Shown here: positions 25,559-34,189 of the stretch, piece after piece | How the letters are laid out: every line of letters begins with the position of its first letter | How positions within the stretch are numbered: position 1 is the first letter of the stretch | Source: DATHZQ01 sp965216945 | GTDB lineage: Bacteria; Actinomycetota; Acidimicrobiia; Spongiisociales; UBA5794 | NCBI GenBank assembly: GCA_965216945.1 | Contig: CBDCGU010000003.1 | Location: 1,426,001-1,490,000, forward strand | DNA length: 64,000 nt | Direction: 5' to 3' | The notes under the pieces: model-generated | Seen by the model: only the letters and a program-made list of their open reading frames with translations | Databases searched by the model: none | What the model was told of the DNA's origin: nothing | Program-made: the position numbers and the translations under genes

Positions 25559-25642
25559 AGGATGCCGCACCCGGCGCTCTCGGGTGACGGACAGCCGGAT
25601 CATGCCGTCACCCGTATCGATGCCTGGTGGCATCTCACCCTC

Positions 25643-26821
25643 ATGATGCGCCGCACCTTGCTCTCGGCCGCCGTCCTTGCCCTCGTGGTCGCGGCCTGCG
25701 GAGTCGTCGACCAAGACACGGCCACGCTCCCATCCATCACGGTCACGACCACCGGGGGAACAGGGACCACGACCACCACGACAACTCTTGCGCCGTCGAG
25801 CACCGAGACGACCGTCGCAACGACCACCACCCTTCCGCCGGATTGGGCCTTCAACGGCCAGGCGATCTTCGGGCCGGGAATCGAGGCATGGGAGTCCAAC
25901 TTCATCATCCCCGGGGGGTTCGTGGCGACCGAGGACACGCTGCACATGTTCTACATGGGTTACGACCTCGCCGGCACGAGCGTCACCCGCGGGGCGGTGG
26001 GCCATGCCGAGAGCGGGGACGGTCGCAACTGGGCGCGCACCACCCAAGGACCACTCTTCGACGCCGCCGAGCTGGAGTGGACCGAGCAGGGTGTGGTGGT
26101 GGGGAGCGCACTGGTGGAGCCGGATGGGGCATGGGTGCTCTACTTCCACACCGTGCCCCGCACCCTTGGATCCCGCGGCGGGTCCATCGGCAGGGCCACC
26201 GCACCCGCACCCTCCGGTCCATGGACCGTTCACCCGGACCCGTTGCTGGTCCGGGGCCCGGAGGGGGCTTGGGATGCCAAAGGGCTGAGTCACCCGAGCG
26301 TCGTCGCCACCGAGGATGGGTACCGCATGTACTACGACGGGCACGTCGATGACGTCGACGACCCTCCCGACCGGCGCATCGGCATGGCGACGTCCCCGGA
26401 CGGCATCACGTGGACGAAGCACGACGACCCGGCGACCACCGGCGACGAGCTCGCCGAGAGCGACCCGATCTTCGGGCTCGGCGGTGCGGAGTCATGGGAT
26501 GCCCTTCGCGTCCAGCATCCATCCGTCGTTGCCGTCGATGGTGGCTGGGTCATGACCTACACGAGCCACCACCGCAACCCGACACAGCAGGGTCGTGTGT
26601 GGGACTTCGGCTACGCCACCAGCGCCGACGGTGAGACCTGGGAGCGCGCCGCGGCCAACCCGTTCTTCACCAGCCTCAACGTCTACGGCTTCATCACGAC
26701 GAGCACGTTCGTCATCTTCAAGGACAGGGGGCTGCTCTACTTCGACGGCGCCGGGTCCATCACGACGCCCGCCAACGGTTTGTTCGTCATCGAGCACCGT
26801 GAACCGCTCGTGGTTCCCTGA
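25643..26821 (+). CDS. GH43-like five-bladed beta-propeller lipoprotein
   Basis: A 392-residue lipoprotein: lipobox LVVAAC, Thr-rich linker to about residue 66, then a five-bladed propeller resembling glycosyl hydrolase families 43/62/32. Blade signatures include LHMFYMGYD, GHAESGDGRNW, GSIGRATAPAPSGPW, YRMYYDGHV, GMATSPDGITW and GYATSADGETW. Asp/Glu residues at canonical positions are present, but I could not confirm a full catalytic triad, so a carbohydrate-binding or hydrolase role is tentative. A paralogue lies at 59372-60538. The start ATG at 25643 has a second ATG directly after it. Confidence 0.75.
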   Translation: MMRRTLLSAAVLALVVAACGVVDQDTATLPSITVTTTGGTGTTTTTTTLAPSSTETTVATTTTLPPDWAFNGQAIFGPGIEAWESNFIIPGGFVATEDTLHMFYMGYDLAGTSVTRGAVGHAESGDGRNWARTTQGPLFDAAELEWTEQGVVVGSALVEPDGAWVLYFHTVPRTLGSRGGSIGRATAPAPSGPWTVHPDPLLVRGPEGAWDAKGLSHPSVVATEDGYRMYYDGHVDDVDDPPDRRIGMATSPDGITWTKHDDPATTGDELAESDPIFGLGGAESWDALRVQHPSVVAVDGGWVMTYTSHHRNPTQQGRVWDFGYATSADGETWERAAANPFFTSLNVYGFITTSTFVIFKDRGLLYFDGAGSITTPANGLFVIEHREPLVVP

Positions 26822-26860
26822 CCCACTGCGGAGCGCCGGAGCATGGGCGGCGGCGTCCTC

Positions 26861-26866
26861 TAGAGT
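26861..26866 (+). promoter_or_regulatory. Putative -10 element (TAGAGT), leaderless type
   Basis: TAGAGT ends 7 nt before the ATG at 26874. Confidence 0.4.
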
Positions 26867-26873
26867 CGCCGCC

Positions 26874-27758
26874 ATGGCGGATCGGTACGGATCACTCGAA
26901 GCCGGTGGAACCAAGTTCGTCTGTGCCACCGGCACCGGACCCGGCCACATCGAGCACGAGAAGCGGATCCCGACCACGACCCCCTCCGCGACGCTCGCCG
27001 GTGTCATCGACTTCTTCACGGAGAGCGGACCCCTCGCCGCCGTGGGCATCGCCTCGTTCGGTCCCGTGGAGCTGCGACGCAGCAGCCCGGCCTACGGCTC
27101 GATCACGCAAACGCCGAAGCCCGGGTGGTCGGGCACCGACCTCGTCGGCCCCATCGCGGGCGCGTTGAACGTGCCCGCCGGCTTCGACACGGACGTCAAC
27201 GGCGCCGCGCTCGGCGAAGGTCGATGGGGGGCGGCACAAGACCTGGAGACATTCGTGTACATGACCGTCGGCACCGGGGTCGGTGCCGGTGCCGTCATCG
27301 GTGGCCGCGTCGCCCACGGCATGGTCCATGCGGAGATGGGTCACATCAGCGTCGTGCGCCGCCCCGGGGACGACTTCGCCGGCATCTGCCCGTTTCACGG
27401 CGACTGCCTGGAGGGGATGGCATCGGGACCTGCGATTGCGGCCCGCTGGGGCACGGCCGCAGACCAGCTCACCGGCGCCGCCGCGACGGAAGCCATCCAG
27501 ACCGAGGCCTTCTACCTCGCCCAGGGCCTGCGCAACGTCGTCTACACGATCGCACCGGAGCGCATCGTTGTCGGCGGCGGCGTCGCCAAGATGGACGGCC
27601 TGCTCGCCGCGGTGCGGACCGAGCTGAACGCGGCCCTCGCCGGCTACCCGGGACTCGAGGAACACTCCCAGCCGGAGTTCGTCGTGCCTCCCGGTCTCGG
27701 CGACGGCGCCGGGATCGCAGGCGGGTTCGTCCTGGCCGAGCTCGCCGCCAGGGAATGA
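26874..27758 (+). CDS. ROK-family fructokinase-like sugar kinase
   Basis: A 294-residue ROK kinase. It starts SLEAGGTKFVCATG (ATP-binding), followed by GIASFGPVE, DTDVNGAALGE (catalytic Asp in the sugar site), GTGVGAGAV, the zinc-type site with HAEMGHI and CPFHGDCLEG, and GPAIAARWG. The pattern matches bacterial ROK fructokinases (such as B. subtilis YdhR/GmuE-type), phosphorylating fructose or a related hexose. It lies next to a GH13_18 phosphorylase cluster on the other strand, so a sugar link is plausible. The end of the gene is intact, followed by a 42-bp palindrome. Confidence 0.85.
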   Translation: MADRYGSLEAGGTKFVCATGTGPGHIEHEKRIPTTTPSATLAGVIDFFTESGPLAAVGIASFGPVELRRSSPAYGSITQTPKPGWSGTDLVGPIAGALNVPAGFDTDVNGAALGEGRWGAAQDLETFVYMTVGTGVGAGAVIGGRVAHGMVHAEMGHISVVRRPGDDFAGICPFHGDCLEGMASGPAIAARWGTAADQLTGAAATEAIQTEAFYLAQGLRNVVYTIAPERIVVGGGVAKMDGLLAAVRTELNAALAGYPGLEEHSQPEFVVPPGLGDGAGIAGGFVLAELAARE

Positions 27759-27815
27759 CTCGGACTGCTCGACCGCCGACACATCCTGAAGGTCCCGCGC
27801 CCCAGTCCTCTGCTT

Positions 27816-27857
27816 CTTGCGTATCTCACCGCGGCATGCCGCGGTGAGATACGCAAG
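27816..27857. repeat. 42-bp perfect palindrome (no spacer)
   Basis: Two 21-bp arms (27816-27836 and 27837-27857) are exact reverse complements with no unpaired centre. It lies between the fructokinase stop and the fragment of a glycosyltransferase gene. No T-run follows, so it is not a classic terminator, although it could act as one in both directions. A perfect zero-spacer inverted repeat can form a cruciform and often marks rearrangement junctions. Confidence 0.9.
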
Positions 27858-28064
27858 TTCGGGGGGAGCCCCCTTCAGCTGAGCAGCGGCGCTGTCGAAA
27901 CGCGCCGAGGCATGCTCGACGCCTGGGGTGAACCCGTGACCGAGCTCACCGGCAAACCAGGACAGTTCGTGTCCGGCGGCCCGCAGCACTTGAGCGATCT
28001 TGGCCGCCTCGAGCGTGACCCCGTCGAGGCCCGCGAACCGAACGCCGATGAAACCGATCCTCAC
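27858..28064 (-). pseudogene. Truncated N-terminal fragment of GT4-type glycosyltransferase
   Basis: The GTG at 28064 overlaps the stop of the phosphorylase gene (GTGA) and begins a good glycosyltransferase N-terminus: MRIGFIGVRFAGLDG, VTLEAAKIAQVLRAAGH, LSWFAGELG. About 65 to 70 residues of real protein follow; a complete GT4 enzyme needs about 350 or more. The frame stays open beyond the palindrome only because it runs antisense to the fructokinase gene, so that continuation is not coding. The rest of the gene seems lost at or near 27858. The start resembles mannosylglucosylglycerate-synthase-type enzymes (family inference). Confidence 0.65.
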
Positions 28065-29764
28065 CTGTGGTCCTCAGCGAGCCACAGCGTCTGGTGAGGA
28101 CCCAGCTGGACAGCGGGCCCACAGACCCCGCCGGTGATGACGTCGGTGACCGGACCGCCGACGACCTCCGAGGCATCGATGGTGGAGGGCTCCTTGCCCA
28201 CGTTGTGCAGGCACAGAACTGCCTCCTCGTCGCTCGTCCGCAACACGGCGAAGACCCTCTCGTGCAACCTGACGACCCGCTGGGCAGCGGACGGGGCGAA
28301 AGCGCCGTGCGCCATCCGTGCCTCGAGCAGAGCCCGGTAGCCGCCGAAGACGATGCTGCGCAGCGAGCCGGCCACGCTCAGCTCGGCCTCGATCTGCTCC
28401 CTCTGCAGCTTCTGCCGGTTGACGGTGCGGTAGACCCCGGTTTGCCCCACGCCTTCGGCCCAACCCCGGCTTCCGAAGAGGCTGTGGAAGTAGATAGCCG
28501 GCATCCCCTGGAGCGAGAGCATCACGGCCTGCGCCGTGAGGAAGCGCCGGGCGGCCAGCTCGTCGCTCTCGACGCTTCCGGGTTCTCCGAGCGCATCGAG
28601 GTAGTTGATGTTCAGCTCGTATGGCTCTCGCCCACCGTCCACGGAGGTGCGGTACGACACGTGACCACCAAGCTGCTCGACCCGGGCCGCCATCGCCCCG
28701 ATCTGGTCATCGGAGAGGTATCCCCGGGCGCCGCCCACCCCGATACCGTCGTGAGAGGCCAGGAAGTTGAAGAAGGTGGTCGTGTCCGACGGCGCCCGCA
28801 TGCCATCTGCCCACTCGGAGAGAACCGAGGCATCACCGGTGTGGAAGGCGTGCAGCGTCAAGGGGGGGAGGGCGAAGTTGTACACGAGATCCGCCTCGTT
28901 GGTCCCGTCACCGAAGTAGGAGACGTTCTCCTCGTGGGGCACGTTCGTCTCCGTGATGAGGATCACCCCGGGTGCCTCCGCATCGAGCACCGAGCGAAGG
29001 AGCTGAACGATCCGGTGGGTCTGCGGGAGGTGGATGCAAGAGGTGCCCGGCTCCTTCCACAAAAAGGCGACCGCATCGAGCCGAATGACATCGGCGCCGT
29101 GCGCCACGTAGGTGAGAAGCACCTCGATGGCTGCGAGCAGGACGGCCGGATTGCGGTAGTTCAGGTCGATCTGATCGGCGCTGAAGGTGGTCCACACGTG
29201 CTGCGGGCCGTCCGCCGTGTCGACTTCGGTGAGTAGCGGCAGCTCTCGAGGCCGGAACACATCGGACAGGTCGGTGGCCGGGTCGACCACGGTGAAGAAA
29301 TCTCGATAGGTCTCGTCTCCATTGCGAAACCCCTGGAACCACTCGCTCTGCGCCGAGATGTGGTTGAGCACCGCGTCGAACATGAGGTGGAACGTCCCAC
29401 CCATCCGTTCGACGTCGTCCCACTCGCCCAACGCCGGATCGACCTCGAGATAGTCGATCACCGAGAAACCATCGTCGGTCGAATACGGGTAGAACGGCAG
29501 GATGTGGACGGTGTTGAGCGCGTCGGAGATGTGGGTGGTCAGGAAGTCGCCCAGGGTGGCCAGCGGCGACTGCTCACCGTCGCGAACCATGTCTCCATAG
29601 GTGATGAGCGCAACGTCCTTCTCGGTGAGTCGGCGCTGCCTCGCCGCCGCCAGGCGCCCTTCGTAGGAGCGCATCAGTCTCAGAAGGTCGCGGAGTACAG
29701 GTTCGGCATCGGGTCCATAGAGGAACTGCAGATGCGCAAGAAGGGTGGCTTCGATCTCTGTCAC
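28061..29764 (-). CDS. GH13_18 glycoside phosphorylase (glucosylglycerate phosphorylase-like)
   Basis: A 567-residue alpha-amylase-fold enzyme of subfamily GH13_18, which reversibly phosphorolyses alpha-glucosides. The catalytic nucleophile is Asp230 (VIRLDAVAFLW), the acid/base Glu272 (ITETNVPHEEN), and the transition-state Asp is in ASHDGIG. The segments WKEPGTSCIH and ETNVPHEENVSYFGDG are closest to the YcjM-type glucosylglycerate phosphorylases rather than to sucrose phosphorylase. The neighbouring glycosyltransferase fragment also fits glucosylglycerate chemistry. The substrate is inferred. GTG start at 29764 is 19 nt after the upstream stop. Part of a LacI-regulated operon. Confidence 0.8.
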   Translation of the reverse strand: MTEIEATLLAHLQFLYGPDAEPVLRDLLRLMRSYEGRLAAARQRRLTEKDVALITYGDMVRDGEQSPLATLGDFLTTHISDALNTVHILPFYPYSTDDGFSVIDYLEVDPALGEWDDVERMGGTFHLMFDAVLNHISAQSEWFQGFRNGDETYRDFFTVVDPATDLSDVFRPRELPLLTEVDTADGPQHVWTTFSADQIDLNYRNPAVLLAAIEVLLTYVAHGADVIRLDAVAFLWKEPGTSCIHLPQTHRIVQLLRSVLDAEAPGVILITETNVPHEENVSYFGDGTNEADLVYNFALPPLTLHAFHTGDASVLSEWADGMRAPSDTTTFFNFLASHDGIGVGGARGYLSDDQIGAMAARVEQLGGHVSYRTSVDGGREPYELNINYLDALGEPGSVESDELAARRFLTAQAVMLSLQGMPAIYFHSLFGSRGWAEGVGQTGVYRTVNRQKLQREQIEAELSVAGSLRSIVFGGYRALLEARMAHGAFAPSAAQRVVRLHERVFAVLRTSDEEAVLCLHNVGKEPSTIDASEVVGGPVTDVITGGVCGPAVQLGPHQTLWLAEDHR

Positions 29765-29783
29765 GTGACGACCCGGCCCTGGC

Positions 29784-30821
29784 TCACGCCTCTGCGATGA
29801 GCGGTGCGATGTGGACCGTGGCGCCGCGTCTCGAGGATTCGTAGGCACCGAGCCCCATGGCCAGCGCGGCGAGACCGTCCCTGGCCGTGATCGGCGGCTC
29901 GAGATCCTCGATGACCATCCGAGCCAGAGCGGCAATCTGCAAATCGGTATCCGGTTTGAGCCAGGCGAGGCGGAATGAGGATTCGTTGGTGTGCAGGGCC
30001 AGGTCGTGGTGTGGCTTGTTGATGATGAAGACACCGTTCGTGGTCAGGATCTCGAATTTGACGTCGAGCCAGGTCGGGGAGTGATCGGGGTTGGCCCAAC
30101 CCGCCGACAGGGTGCCAACAACGCCGTTCTCGAACTGGTACGTGGCGACGCCGAGGTCCTCGCTGCCCAGGCCCTCATCGATCATGTTGCCCACCTTGGC
30201 GTTCACGGATACGGGCTCCGACCCGGCGAGCCATCGCAAGGCGTCCATGGCATGGATCCCGATGTCGAGAAAACCACCCCCGCCGGTGAGCTCCGGATCG
30301 AGGTACCAGCCGGTCGGCAAGTCGGTCGCTGCTTTCGTCGGAACGCGACCGTACTTGACCGCATAGATGGCCACGACCTCGCCGGACTCGCCACTGTCCA
30401 GCGTCTCCTTGGCTCTGATGAGGGGTAGCTGAAAGCGGGGGAAGAAGGACACCATGAGCTTGATTCCGGCATCCCGTGCGACCCTGTCGGCGGCCTTGGC
30501 ATCGGTCAGCGTCGTCGCCAGCGGTTTGTCGCACAACACGTGAACACCCCGTTGCGCCGCCATCTCGATGGCATGGAGATGATCGACCGGCAGGTTGCCG
30601 AGGTAGACCGCATCGATGTCGTCGAGATTCAGCAACGCATCGTGCGAATCGAAGAACGGTACGCCTGCCGCCGCGGCGTCCCGCCTGCCGACCGCGGCGG
30701 CGGCGCCTTCCTCGGAGATGCCGATGAGTCGTGCCCGCGGGTTCTTCACGATGCTTTCGAGGTAGCGCGGGGTATGCAGGTTGATGCAACCCAGGATCCC
30801 GATGTTGACGGATTGCGTCAT
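29784..30821 (-). CDS. Gfo/Idh/MocA-family oxidoreductase (second of operon)
   Basis: A 345-residue NAD(P)-dependent sugar dehydrogenase-type protein. Rossmann start is NIGILGCINLHTPRYL, with VLCDKPLATT containing the conserved Lys-Pro, and GGGGFLDIGIHAMDALRWLAG containing the catalytic Asp/His segment. It resembles inositol, glucoside-3- or related dehydrogenases; substrate unknown. The ATG at 30821 overlaps the upstream gene stop by ATGA, so the two are translationally coupled. Confidence 0.88.
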   Translation of the reverse strand: MTQSVNIGILGCINLHTPRYLESIVKNPRARLIGISEEGAAAAVGRRDAAAAGVPFFDSHDALLNLDDIDAVYLGNLPVDHLHAIEMAAQRGVHVLCDKPLATTLTDAKAADRVARDAGIKLMVSFFPRFQLPLIRAKETLDSGESGEVVAIYAVKYGRVPTKAATDLPTGWYLDPELTGGGGFLDIGIHAMDALRWLAGSEPVSVNAKVGNMIDEGLGSEDLGVATYQFENGVVGTLSAGWANPDHSPTWLDVKFEILTTNGVFIINKPHHDLALHTNESSFRLAWLKPDTDLQIAALARMVIEDLEPPITARDGLAALAMGLGAYESSRRGATVHIAPLIAEA

Positions 30822-31897
30822 ACGCCGGCCCCGTCGGCGACGATCCCACGGCCGGTCCGCGGGGAGCCTTCGAACCGCACGACCTTGCCGGTCGCTGCCG
30901 ATTCTTGGGCAGCCAGGGCCATTGCCACCGCCGCCCGGGCATCCGCCGGATCGAGAATCGGCTCGGAGCCTGTCGCTATCGCATCGACGAACGCACCGAT
31001 CTCGGCTGCAAAGGCGTACTCGGTCGACGACATGAGAGCGAAATAGCGCGGCAAAGACAGACCGGACTCGGCACTGACGGTGAGCATGGGATTGGAGTCT
31101 CGGTCGCTGTACTCGATCCTGCCGTCGGTGCCGACAACATCGAGGGCGGCATATTGTCCACCACCGAACTCGCCCGGATGGGCCCAGCTCGTCTCGGCGA
31201 AGCCGATGCCCCCGCCGGTGAATGTGAAGGTGATCTGGGCGTAGTCGAAGGACTGCGCCTCTCGTGCTGCGGCGCCAACGGCCTTGCCGACGGCAAAGAC
31301 CTCGGCCGGCTCGTCGTCGAGGAGCCACCGCAGCTGGTCGGACGCGTGAACTCCGATGTCGAGTATGACACCCCCGCCCACCGACGTGTCCCAGTACCAC
31401 GCATCCGCATCGAACGGCAGGAGCTGGCGCTCGGACCGGCGCACGTACACGGGACGACCTATCCGGCCGGCCTCGATCTGGGCCTTGACCGTGCGATACC
31501 GATCATCGAATCGTCGCGTCTGCCCGATCATGAGCCTCACGCCATGAGCGACGGCGGCGGCGATCATCGCATCTGCATCGTCCAGCGACGGCGCGATCGG
31601 CTTCTCGCACAGGATGTGCTTGCCGGCCTCCGCGGCCTCGATCGCCAGCACGGCGTGCGTCCACGGAGGCGTACAGATGTCCACGGCATCCACGTCCTCC
31701 CTGGCGAGCAGTTCGCTGAGCTGCGTGTAGGGCGTAGCCCCCGTCATGTTCGCAATGCTGTTGGCGCGAGCCGGTACCGCATCGCAGACCGCGACGAGCG
31801 ACGCGCTTGGCAGCTCGGCGTACGCGGGAAGGTGCCCCTTCACTCCGATGTTTCCGCAACCGATCATGGCGACGCGAACGGATGCTTTGTCAGACAT
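30818..31897 (-). CDS. Gfo/Idh/MocA-family oxidoreductase (first of operon)
   Basis: A 359-residue paralogue of the next gene. The N-terminal VAMIGCGNIGVKGHLPAY is the NAD(P) site, ILCEKPIAPS carries the Lys-Pro motif, and GGGVILDIGVHASDQLRWLL the catalytic His region. It heads a minus-strand operon of two dehydrogenases, a GH13_18 phosphorylase and a broken glycosyltransferase. The promoter (TTGACA at 32028-32023, TATGTT at 32004-31999, 18 nt spacing) is followed by a LacI-type operator. Confidence 0.88.
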   Translation of the reverse strand: MSDKASVRVAMIGCGNIGVKGHLPAYAELPSASLVAVCDAVPARANSIANMTGATPYTQLSELLAREDVDAVDICTPPWTHAVLAIEAAEAGKHILCEKPIAPSLDDADAMIAAAVAHGVRLMIGQTRRFDDRYRTVKAQIEAGRIGRPVYVRRSERQLLPFDADAWYWDTSVGGGVILDIGVHASDQLRWLLDDEPAEVFAVGKAVGAAAREAQSFDYAQITFTFTGGGIGFAETSWAHPGEFGGGQYAALDVVGTDGRIEYSDRDSNPMLTVSAESGLSLPRYFALMSSTEYAFAAEIGAFVDAIATGSEPILDPADARAAVAMALAAQESAATGKVVRFEGSPRTGRGIVADGAGV

Positions 31898-31968
31898 GGA
31901 TCACACGCCTTTCTCGCAACCGTCGCTCGATGACCGGCCGACCCATCAGGCCGTAGAGAACCGGACTG

Positions 31969-31984
31969 TCCGAAACGTTTCGGA
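31969..31984. promoter_or_regulatory. LacI-type operator in divergent region
   Basis: TCCGAAACGTTTCGGA is a perfect 16-bp palindrome with the central CG typical of LacI/GalR-family sites. It sits just downstream of the minus-strand promoter of the sugar operon, and between it and the LacI-family gene. Confidence 0.8.
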
Positions 31985-31998
31985 TATAGGCTGGGGTG

Positions 31999-32028
31999 AA
32001 CATACTGTCTCGGGCTCTACCGTGTCAA
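31999..32028 (-). promoter_or_regulatory. Promoter of the sugar operon
   Basis: On the minus strand TTGACA (32028-32023) and TATGTT (32004-31999) are 18 nt apart. The operator at 31969-31984 lies just past the predicted start site, fitting repression by roadblock. Confidence 0.6.
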
Positions 32029-32053
32029 CCGATTCTGGACCGAGGAGGTCTCG

Positions 32054-33118
32054 TTGCAACGCGACGAGTCATACAACGACGAGGGGACCACCGCCGAACG
32101 CCGGCCCACGCTGCGCGACGTCGCCCGGGAGTCCGGCCTCTCGGTGACCCAGACCTCGCGAGCACTCAACGGCCACAGCGACGTCGCCGAGGTGACACGA
32201 CAGAGAGCGACGGATGCAGCACGACGCATCGGCTACATCCCCAACCTCGAGGCGCGCCGGCTCAAGAAGCCAGACGCCCGGTCGCATTCGATCGGCCTGA
32301 TCTTGGATACGACCAGCCAGCGCTTCTCGGATCCCTTCTTCGGCGAGCTCCTCACGGCGCTGGTGGACGAGGCGGCTGCCAGCGGATACGAGCTCCAACT
32401 GTCTGCACCGTTGGCGGACGAACACCCCGTTGCGTCGTACGACCGAGCGATTCGAGCCAACCGCGTCGATGGATTCGTGGTGCTGCGGACTGCCATCGAA
32501 GACCCCCGCATCGAGCACCTCGCTCGGAGCGGTCTGCCTTTCGTCACGTTCGGTGAGTCCGCACACGCCGAGGATCACCCTGCCGTGACGGACTCGACCG
32601 ACTGCATGCGACCGGCGATCGATCATCTGGTTGCTCTGGGACATCGTCGCATCGGCTGTGTCGCCGAGCCCCTGGCGTTTGCCCTCGCCGCCACGCGGTA
32701 CCAGTCGTTCCGGAGCGCCCTCGGAGCCCACGGCATCGAGGCGAGCCCCGAGTACACCGTCGTCGCGGGCTATCGGGAGGAGTCCGGACTCACCGCGGCG
32801 CTCCGCTTGCTCGACCTGCGCCAGCCGCCCACAGCGCTCGTGACGTTCAACGACCTGCTGGCCGTCGGGGCGATGCAGGCTGCTCGCTCGACAGGCGTCG
32901 ACGTACCTTCGGACCTGAGCATCGTCGGATTCGACGACATCTACGCTGCCCGTTACACGACGCCGCCACTCACGACCCTCCGCCACCAGCCGGCAACGAT
33001 CGGGCGTCGGCTCATCCGGCAGTTGTTGCGAGCCATGGACGAACCCGGGACCGTCGAGCACGTGTACGTCACACCGGAGCTGATCGTGCGAGGTTCCACG
33101 GCGCCGGTCCCGTCGTAG
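32054..33118 (+). CDS. LacI/GalR-family transcriptional regulator
   Basis: A 354-residue regulator. The N-terminal LacI helix-turn-helix is TLRDVARESGLSVTQTSRAL with the hinge helix further on (IPNLEARRLKKP). The periplasmic-binding-like sensor domain follows (GLILDTTSQRFSDPFFGELL ... VGFDDIYAARYTTPPLTTL). The TTG start at 32054 is fixed by a GAGGAGG ribosome-binding site 5 nt upstream. It is divergent from the dehydrogenase/phosphorylase operon, with one perfect LacI palindrome between. It likely represses that operon in the absence of a sugar inducer, which is inferred. Confidence 0.9.
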   Translation: MQRDESYNDEGTTAERRPTLRDVARESGLSVTQTSRALNGHSDVAEVTRQRATDAARRIGYIPNLEARRLKKPDARSHSIGLILDTTSQRFSDPFFGELLTALVDEAAASGYELQLSAPLADEHPVASYDRAIRANRVDGFVVLRTAIEDPRIEHLARSGLPFVTFGESAHAEDHPAVTDSTDCMRPAIDHLVALGHRRIGCVAEPLAFALAATRYQSFRSALGAHGIEASPEYTVVAGYREESGLTAALRLLDLRQPPTALVTFNDLLAVGAMQAARSTGVDVPSDLSIVGFDDIYAARYTTPPLTTLRHQPATIGRRLIRQLLRAMDEPGTVEHVYVTPELIVRGSTAPVPS

Positions 33119-33154
33119 CTCTGTCACAGGGCCGCTTCGACAAGCGGTCGATGG

Positions 33155-34189
33155 CTAATCGACCACTTCGCTGAATCCTGAGCCCTCCGGACGGATCAAC
33201 TGATCCATGGTGCATTCCTCGGCGGCTTTGTCTGGACGCCAGCGCTCGAAGCGAGTCGCATGCCGGAAGCGGCCGCCTTCGAGCTGGTCATAGCTGATCT
33301 GGACGACGACCCCCTGCTCGACCGGGATCCAATCCAGCGACTTGCCCGCCGACCAGCGGCTCTGCATGCCCGGCACCCTCGTGTGCTCGTCACCGCCGAA
33401 AGACTCTTCGGTGCGGATCCGTTCGAATTGCCGCAGCAGCTCCACCCGGTCGTGATTCGAGAACCCGGAGCAGTGACCCATGAAGTGGAAGTCACCGTTC
33501 TCGTTGTACAGTCCGAGCAGGATCGAGCCGATCTTGTCGCCGTCCTTGTGAATGCGGTAGCCGCCGACGACACAGTCGCAGTCACGCCGGTGCTTCCACT
33601 TGATCCACTGCCGTTTGTCTTCCACGTAGGGCTCGTCGAGCCGCTTGACGATGATGCCATCGCATCCGGCTGCTTCGTACTCCTGGAACCAGCGCGTCGC
33701 CTCGTCGAGGTCGTCCGTGATCGGTGTCAGATGCCACGGGAAGTCCAGCCCGGCGAACAGAGCCTCGAGCGCCTTCCGCCGCTCGGCATAGGGGGTTTCG
33801 TGCAGGTCCTCACCGTCGACTGCGAGGAGGTCGAACGCGACCAGCTCGGCGGGTGTCTCCTCGGACAGCTTCGTGATACGCGACTCGGCGGGATGGATCC
33901 GCATCTGCAGGGTGTCGAACTCGGTGACGTCGTCGATGACGACGACGACCTCACCGTCGACCACCGTGCCCGGCGGGAGCTGGGCCAGCGCGGGGCGCAA
34001 CTCGGGAAAGTACCTCAGCAGGTCCTTCCCGTTGCGGGAATCGAGCCGGGGCTCTGCACCCGACCAGGCGATCGCTCGGAACCCGTCCCACTTCGGCTCG
34101 TAGACGACGCCCGGTGGCGGCGGGGGTGTCTCCTTGACTCGAGCCTTCATCGGTTTGACCGGCGGCTCGAATGGGAAATCGTTGCTCAC
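33155..34189 (-). CDS. ATP-dependent DNA ligase (LigC-like)
   Basis: A 344-residue ligase. Adenylation motif I is PKWDGFRA with Lys33 as the adenylated residue; motif III is LVAFDLLA, motif IIIa-IV regions include EAAGCDGIIVKRLDEPY, and motif V is WIKWKHRRDCDCVV. The C-terminal OB-fold follows. The length fits LigC-type enzymes without polymerase or nuclease domains. GTG start (34189) overlaps the Na/Pi transporter stop as GTGA, so it is translated at the end of the phosphate operon. It may seal breaks together with the stand-alone LigD polymerase domain at 23180-24175 (inference). Confidence 0.9.
   Translation of the reverse strand: MSNDFPFEPPVKPMKARVKETPPPPPGVVYEPKWDGFRAIAWSGAEPRLDSRNGKDLLRYFPELRPALAQLPPGTVVDGEVVVVIDDVTEFDTLQMRIHPAESRITKLSEETPAELVAFDLLAVDGEDLHETPYAERRKALEALFAGLDFPWHLTPITDDLDEATRWFQEYEAAGCDGIIVKRLDEPYVEDKRQWIKWKHRRDCDCVVGGYRIHKDGDKIGSILLGLYNENGDFHFMGHCSGFSNHDRVELLRQFERIRTEESFGGDEHTRVPGMQSRWSAGKSLDWIPVEQGVVVQISYDQLEGGRFRHATRFERWRPDKAAEECTMDQLIRPEGSGFSEVVD

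Noticed and set aside
26892..27857. The glycosyltransferase frame as one 390-residue gene
   Set aside because: Everything past about 27858 is antisense to the well-supported fructokinase gene and is not glycosyltransferase-like.
27816..27857. The palindrome as a standard Rho-independent terminator
   Set aside because: No loop and no downstream T-run; annotated as a repeat instead.
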